Part shown: positions 47,988 to 48,320 of the stretch, piece by piece | Layout: each line of letters opens with the position of its first letter | Numbering within the stretch: the first letter of the stretch is position 1 | NCBI GenBank assembly: GCA_050692915.1 | Contig: JBOGVU010000013.1 | Coordinates: 1-48,320, forward strand | From: CALAEC01 sp050692915 | GTDB lineage: Bacteria > Actinomycetota > UBA4738 > CALAEC01 | Direction: 5' to 3' | DNA length: 48,320 nt | The notes under the pieces: generated by a model | What the model saw: only the letters and a program-made list of their open reading frames with translations | Told to the model about the DNA's origin: nothing | Database searches by the model: none | Translations under genes and position numbers: made by a program

Positions 47988-48320
47988 ATGGCCGAGCGAA
48001 CCTTCAATCTCCCGGACCTCGGCGAGGGGCTCGAGGACGCCGAGATCGTCGAGTGGAAGGTGTCGGAGGGCGACACCGTGGCCCTCAACCAGGCCCTGGT
48101 CGAGGTCAACACCGCCAAGGCGCTGGTCGAGATCCCGTCCCCCGTCGCCGGCGTGGTGACCACCCTGCACGGCCAGGCCGGAGACGTGGTGAAGGTGGGT
48201 GTCCCCCTGGTGACCTTCGCCGTCGAGGGCCAGGAGCCCGCGGCCGAGGCCGGGGCGTCCGCAGAGGGGGCCGGATCGAAACGCCAGGCGCTGCTGGTCG
48301 GGTACGGGGTGGAAGAGGGG
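47988..48320 (+). CDS. Dihydrolipoamide acyltransferase E2, N-terminal part (runs off window)
   Basis: The visible 111 codons encode a lipoyl domain, FNLPDLGEGLEDAEIVEWKV, with the lipoylated Lys44 in VNTAKALVEIPSP, followed by an Ala/Glu-rich linker. The peripheral-subunit-binding and catalytic domains must lie beyond the window. It completes the E1alpha-E1beta-E2 order of the complex. There is no E3 gene in view. Confidence 0.93.
   Translation, partial: MAERTFNLPDLGEGLEDAEIVEWKVSEGDTVALNQALVEVNTAKALVEIPSPVAGVVTTLHGQAGDVVKVGVPLVTFAVEGQEPAAEAGASAEGAGSKRQALLVGYGVEEG

Noticed and set aside
1..48320. Insertion sequences or transposase genes
   Set aside because: No DDE or HUH transposase motif and no terminal inverted repeats with target duplications were seen; the only mobile traces are the tRNA-Lys repeats.

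Overview
This is a 48 kb, very GC-rich chromosomal segment that reads as Actinomycetota. The evidence is a set of lineage-typical genes: an MshA-type mycothiol glycosyltransferase, the orphan nitrogen regulator GlnR beside glnA, the glnA1-glnE-glnA2 arrangement known from Mycobacterium, BldC, an RsiG-type anti-sigma factor, a GSI adenylylation system, and many starts (GTG/TTG) that sit only 5-10 nt behind a TANNNT -10 box, as leaderless actinobacterial genes do. No rRNA, CRISPR array or replication origin was seen. The class cannot be fixed from the sequence alone.

Layout. 1-2.6 kb: a minus-strand operon headed by its own promoter, encoding an extremely Asp-rich 67-aa peptide, a JmjC/cupin-4 oxygenase and a sucrase/ferredoxin-like protein, then an aldo/keto reductase that runs off the window. 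2.7-5.1 kb: nicotinamidase, proline dehydrogenase, proC and a 40-aa basic peptide. 5.1-5.6 kb: a gene-free stretch with several strong nested hairpins (candidate structured RNA). 5.6-13.0 kb: mshA, an Rv0474-like regulator with a miniature HbhA-like protein, asparaginase, two response regulators, an HD-GYP protein, RsiG, a beta-keto-acid cleavage enzyme and an M23 peptidase. 13.2-18.0 kb: a cNMP-binding protein overlapping a flavoprotein, a CoA-binding protein, ATP sulfurylase, and an ECF sigma factor coupled to an Ogt methyltransferase.

18.0-26.2 kb is a nitrogen-assimilation island: glnR, glnA1, a PRC-barrel gene, glnE and two further glutamine synthetase genes transcribed divergently. Readable GlnR-type operators (pentamers spaced by six bases) lie in front of glnA1 and between the two divergent paralogues. 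26.5-33.9 kb carries an operon for a membrane-anchored exported protein and a PqqD-M50 protease-double cNMP-binding fusion, then a HxlR regulator, an HtrA-like protease, a tiny histone-like protein, a Crp-family regulator and nadE. Three CRP-like palindromes fall in this stretch, which suggests a local cyclic-nucleotide circuit.

34.3-39.6 kb is an integration hot spot at an intact tRNA-Lys(UUU). A 276-bp direct repeat beginning inside the tRNA recurs 3457 bp downstream, and a 54-bp repeat plus a second tRNA-Lys 3' half mark another boundary. The cargo is a cyclase-ATPase-TPR regulator and a BBE-type flavoprotein; no integrase remains. 39.6-42.6 kb has a VapBC module and two lipoproteins. 42.7-48.3 kb has tRNA-Glu, -Asp and -Phe, bldC, a branched-chain amino acid dehydrogenase and the E1alpha/E1beta/E2 genes of a 2-oxoacid dehydrogenase, which together would make a branched-chain amino acid catabolic route.
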